From NCBI GenBank assembly GCA_902729315.2, contig LR746268.1, positions 5,377,501-5,441,500 on the forward strand: a DNA stretch of 64,000 nucleotides. Reading direction: 5' to 3'. A program made the position numbers and the translations under genes. Of the stretch, positions 61,687 through 64,000 are shown piece by piece. The notes below the pieces were generated by a model. The model was given only the letters and a program-made list of their open reading frames with translations. It ran no database searches and was not told where the DNA came from. The DNA comes from Spirodela intermedia. Its lineage: Eukaryota; Streptophyta; Magnoliopsida; Alismatales; Araceae. Numbering within the stretch: position 1 is the stretch's first letter; each line of letters begins with the position of its first letter.

Positions 61687-63951
61687 TCACCAGTAATCCC
61701 CGCAAGAGCACTGCCCATTGCTGAAATGGTGGAAGCGATTCGAGTCTCTGACGACGACTTCCCTGCCCTCGATCTCGGACACGAGTTTGATCACCGTGTG
61801 GCAGTCCCCGCATATCCGCAAGTTCTTAATCACTCGGATTGCCGTCCCCGGGGCCGTGTTAATAATCCCAAATCCAACCGCCAATTTTTCGCTATGGACG
61901 CCCAGCACGGCCTCCTTCTCCTCTTGGTCAACGTCATGGAGAACGGACCCTGTGTCGGGGACATAGCCGGCCGCCCGCATCTTCACCGCAAGCACCGCCA
62001 AATACCTGTAAGTCTCTTCATGATCGGGGTGCTCCTTGTCCCCCACCAGAAACACATGGACCTTGCCTCTGAGCTCCACTGAGCTGTATCCGGGGGGCTT
62101 CACCAGCCCTCTGCTCTTGATCTGAGCCCTCATCTTCTTCGCATCGTTCCACAGTCCAGCACTGGCGTAGATATTCGACAGCAGCACGTAATACCCACAA
62201 TTCCTCGGTTCCAGCTCGAACAGTTTCTTTGCAGAGAGCTCCCCCAGTTCGATGTCTTTGTGGATCCTGCAGGCGGCAAGTAGAGCGCCCCATACCACAG
62301 AGTCTGGCCTCAGCTTCATGCCAGTGATCAATCCATGGGCCTCCTTCAGGTGCCCGGCTCGACCCAGGAGGTCAACCATGCAGGCATAGTGCTCAAGCCC
62401 AGGATCGATGTCGTATTCTTTCTTCATGGCGTTGAACCAGTGCCGGCCTTCGTCCACGAGCCCGGCATGGCTACAGGCTGCGAGCACGGAGATGAAGGTT
62501 ATGCGATTCGGCTTCAAGCTGGACCTCCTCATATGGGTGAAGACCTCCATGGCTTCCTGCCCACGGCCGTGCATGCCGTAGCCTGCAATCATGGCAGTCC
62601 AAGATTTGATGTTCCTGTTCTTCATGAGGTCAAATGCTTGCCTCGCCATCACAACTTGCCCACACTTGGCGTACATGTCAACAAGAGACGTGCCGACGTA
62701 GATGTCGTTCTCCAGGCCCATTCTTACAACCTGAAAGTCACATTATTTGTGGGGAACTTTTTTTTTGGCTGAGAACATCTTCAGACAGAGAAATTCATCA
62801 TCGAGTGTAGTTGAATGAGAAGGAATCAGGATAGTAACGTTCGAAAAGGGTACGGTATGGAGGAGAGGACTCCAAAGTCACGTTCTGTGGCCATTTTTTG
62901 GCACAGTATGTTTGATAAATTGCTAAATTTCTTTCAAGAATAAAAACGTCCCCTACCAAACGAGTTGATCCCCAAAAAGCGATTAATTTCTGTCTGGAAT
63001 TATAAAATGAACGCCAGAATTACTCACCTGACTGTGGATGCACCGGCCGAACTGAAGCGTGCCTGCTTGTGCACAGGCAAGCAGAACTGCAGACAGGGTC
63101 ATCTCGTTGTGATCGACACTGCCTCGATTGAACATATCTGAGAAGGCATCCATTGCCTCTGGCGATAGTCCATTCTGTGCGTACACTGAAATTAACGAGT
63201 TCCACGAGATGGCGTCCCTCACATCCATCCCCTCGAAGACCTGTCTGGACAGATGCAGATCTCCGCACTTTGCATATGCATCAATAAGGGTATTCCCAAC
63301 ACCGACGTCGGCAGCCAACCCTAGTCTCACCAGAAGCCCGTGGATCCCGCTGGTGATCCTCCTCTCCGACATTCTAGAACACGCCGACAAGGCGGCGACG
63401 GCCGAGACGGAATCAATCGTCTCATCCCTCTCCTCAGCTCCCGCTGCGACCAACGACTCCTTAAACAGCGTCAGCGCCTCCCGAGGCCTGCTGTTGACGA
63501 CGAACCCGACGATCATGGACGTCCAGACGACCGCGTTAGGAAGAGGCGTCTCGTCGAACACCCTCCGTGCGTCAACCAGCTCCGCGCACTTGGAGTACAT
63601 GTCGATGAGGGAGGAGGCGACGAACAGATCGGGATGGAGACCGAGCAGGAACGCCTGGAGATGCACCTGCCGGCCAGGCCAGAGCCTCGCGAGGGAGCCG
63701 CACGACTTGAGCGCGCAGGGGAAGGTGGATCGGTCGGGAGTAATGGACAGCCTCCGCATCCACGAGAACGCTCGGAGGGCATCGGCCGAGTCGCCATCGC
63801 GCGCGAGGTCGGAGATGATGGAGTTCCAGGAGGAGACAGAGCTCCTGTCCACCAGGCGATCGAAGTGGACGGCTAGGGTTCCGGCGGAAGACGACGACGA
63901 CGACGAGAAGCAGAAACGCCCCTTCCTGATCGCAGAACAGACCGCCACCAT
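61687..63951 (-). CDS. Pentatricopeptide repeat protein, E/DYW subgroup (At3g26782-like), two exons
   Basis: Exon 1 is 63951-63028 and exon 2 is 62730-61687. The 297-bp intron has CAG|GTGAGT and TTTCAG|GTT, phase 0, and joins CIHSQ to VVRMGLEND. The total is 655 residues. The N-terminus (about 25 residues with a Ser run) may be an organelle signal. PPR motifs run from about residue 35 to 480 ([47 protein letters not shown]). The E/E+ part has the PG box [11 protein letters not shown]. The DYW domain has [20 protein letters not shown] and terminal CSCGDYW, so zinc and catalytic residues are present. It matches the pattern of Arabidopsis At3g26782 (659 residues, predicted mitochondrial). Probable role: C-to-U editing of organelle RNA, target unknown. 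The start is 49 bp from the window edge, so a more upstream start cannot be excluded. Confidence 0.92.
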
Positions 63952-64000
63952 TCACGGGGTCTCTCCGCAGTGCAGTGATCTCCTCCTCCGTCGAAAACTC

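Noticed and set aside
1-64000. CRISPR array, bacterial operon or phage-like system
   Set aside because: The window is eukaryotic, with introns and plant gene families; no regularly spaced direct repeats with unique spacers of CRISPR type were seen.

Overview
The window looks like nuclear DNA of a flowering plant. Genes contain GT-AG introns. Two genes encode E/DYW-type pentatricopeptide repeat (PPR) proteins, a land-plant organelle RNA-editing class. Ty3/gypsy retrotransposon remains and abundant (TC/GA)n microsatellites are also present. GC-rich first exons and a LAX PANICLE 2-like gene suggest a monocot, but this is inference and I cannot name the species.

Layout. Positions 1-17.6 kb are an AT-rich mosaic of decayed repeats. 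A minus-strand Ty3/gypsy internal region (about 7.57-12.81 kb) has gag, protease, reverse transcriptase, RNase H and integrase remnants, all broken by stops and frameshifts. Around it lie diverged repeat families, named here A, B and C. One C pair forms a large inverted repeat at the left edge, and one B pair lies about 10 kb apart in direct orientation around the pol region. No host gene is recognisable there.

The genic part starts at 18.7 kb. It holds: a five-exon GDSL esterase/lipase (18741-20266, +); C-terminal exon remnants of a probable FAR1-related protein (about 21.0-21.9 kb, -); an intronless DYW PPR gene (22980-25454, +); about 11.7 kb with no convincing gene but many simple repeats; a four-exon LAX2-like gene with a 4.2-kb last intron (37447-43295, +); an intronless plastid amidophosphoribosyltransferase (46015-47724, -); two exons of a small membrane protein (52660-53019, +); a possible tiny Cys-rich ORF (about 54.8 kb, -); a 12-exon CTD-phosphatase gene like CPL3 (56058-60743, +) that appears to carry a one-base frameshift in exon 4; and a two-exon DYW PPR gene (61687-63951, -) at the right edge.

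The genes are independent, as is usual in plants, and do not form a pathway or cluster. Their roles are organelle RNA editing (two PPRs), the first step of purine synthesis in plastids (amidophosphoribosyltransferase), RNA polymerase II CTD dephosphorylation (CPL3), shoot or branch meristem development (LAX2-like) and secreted ester hydrolysis (GDSL). Exon boundaries were read by eye from splice consensus, reading phase and recalled family patterns. No alignment or transcript evidence was available.
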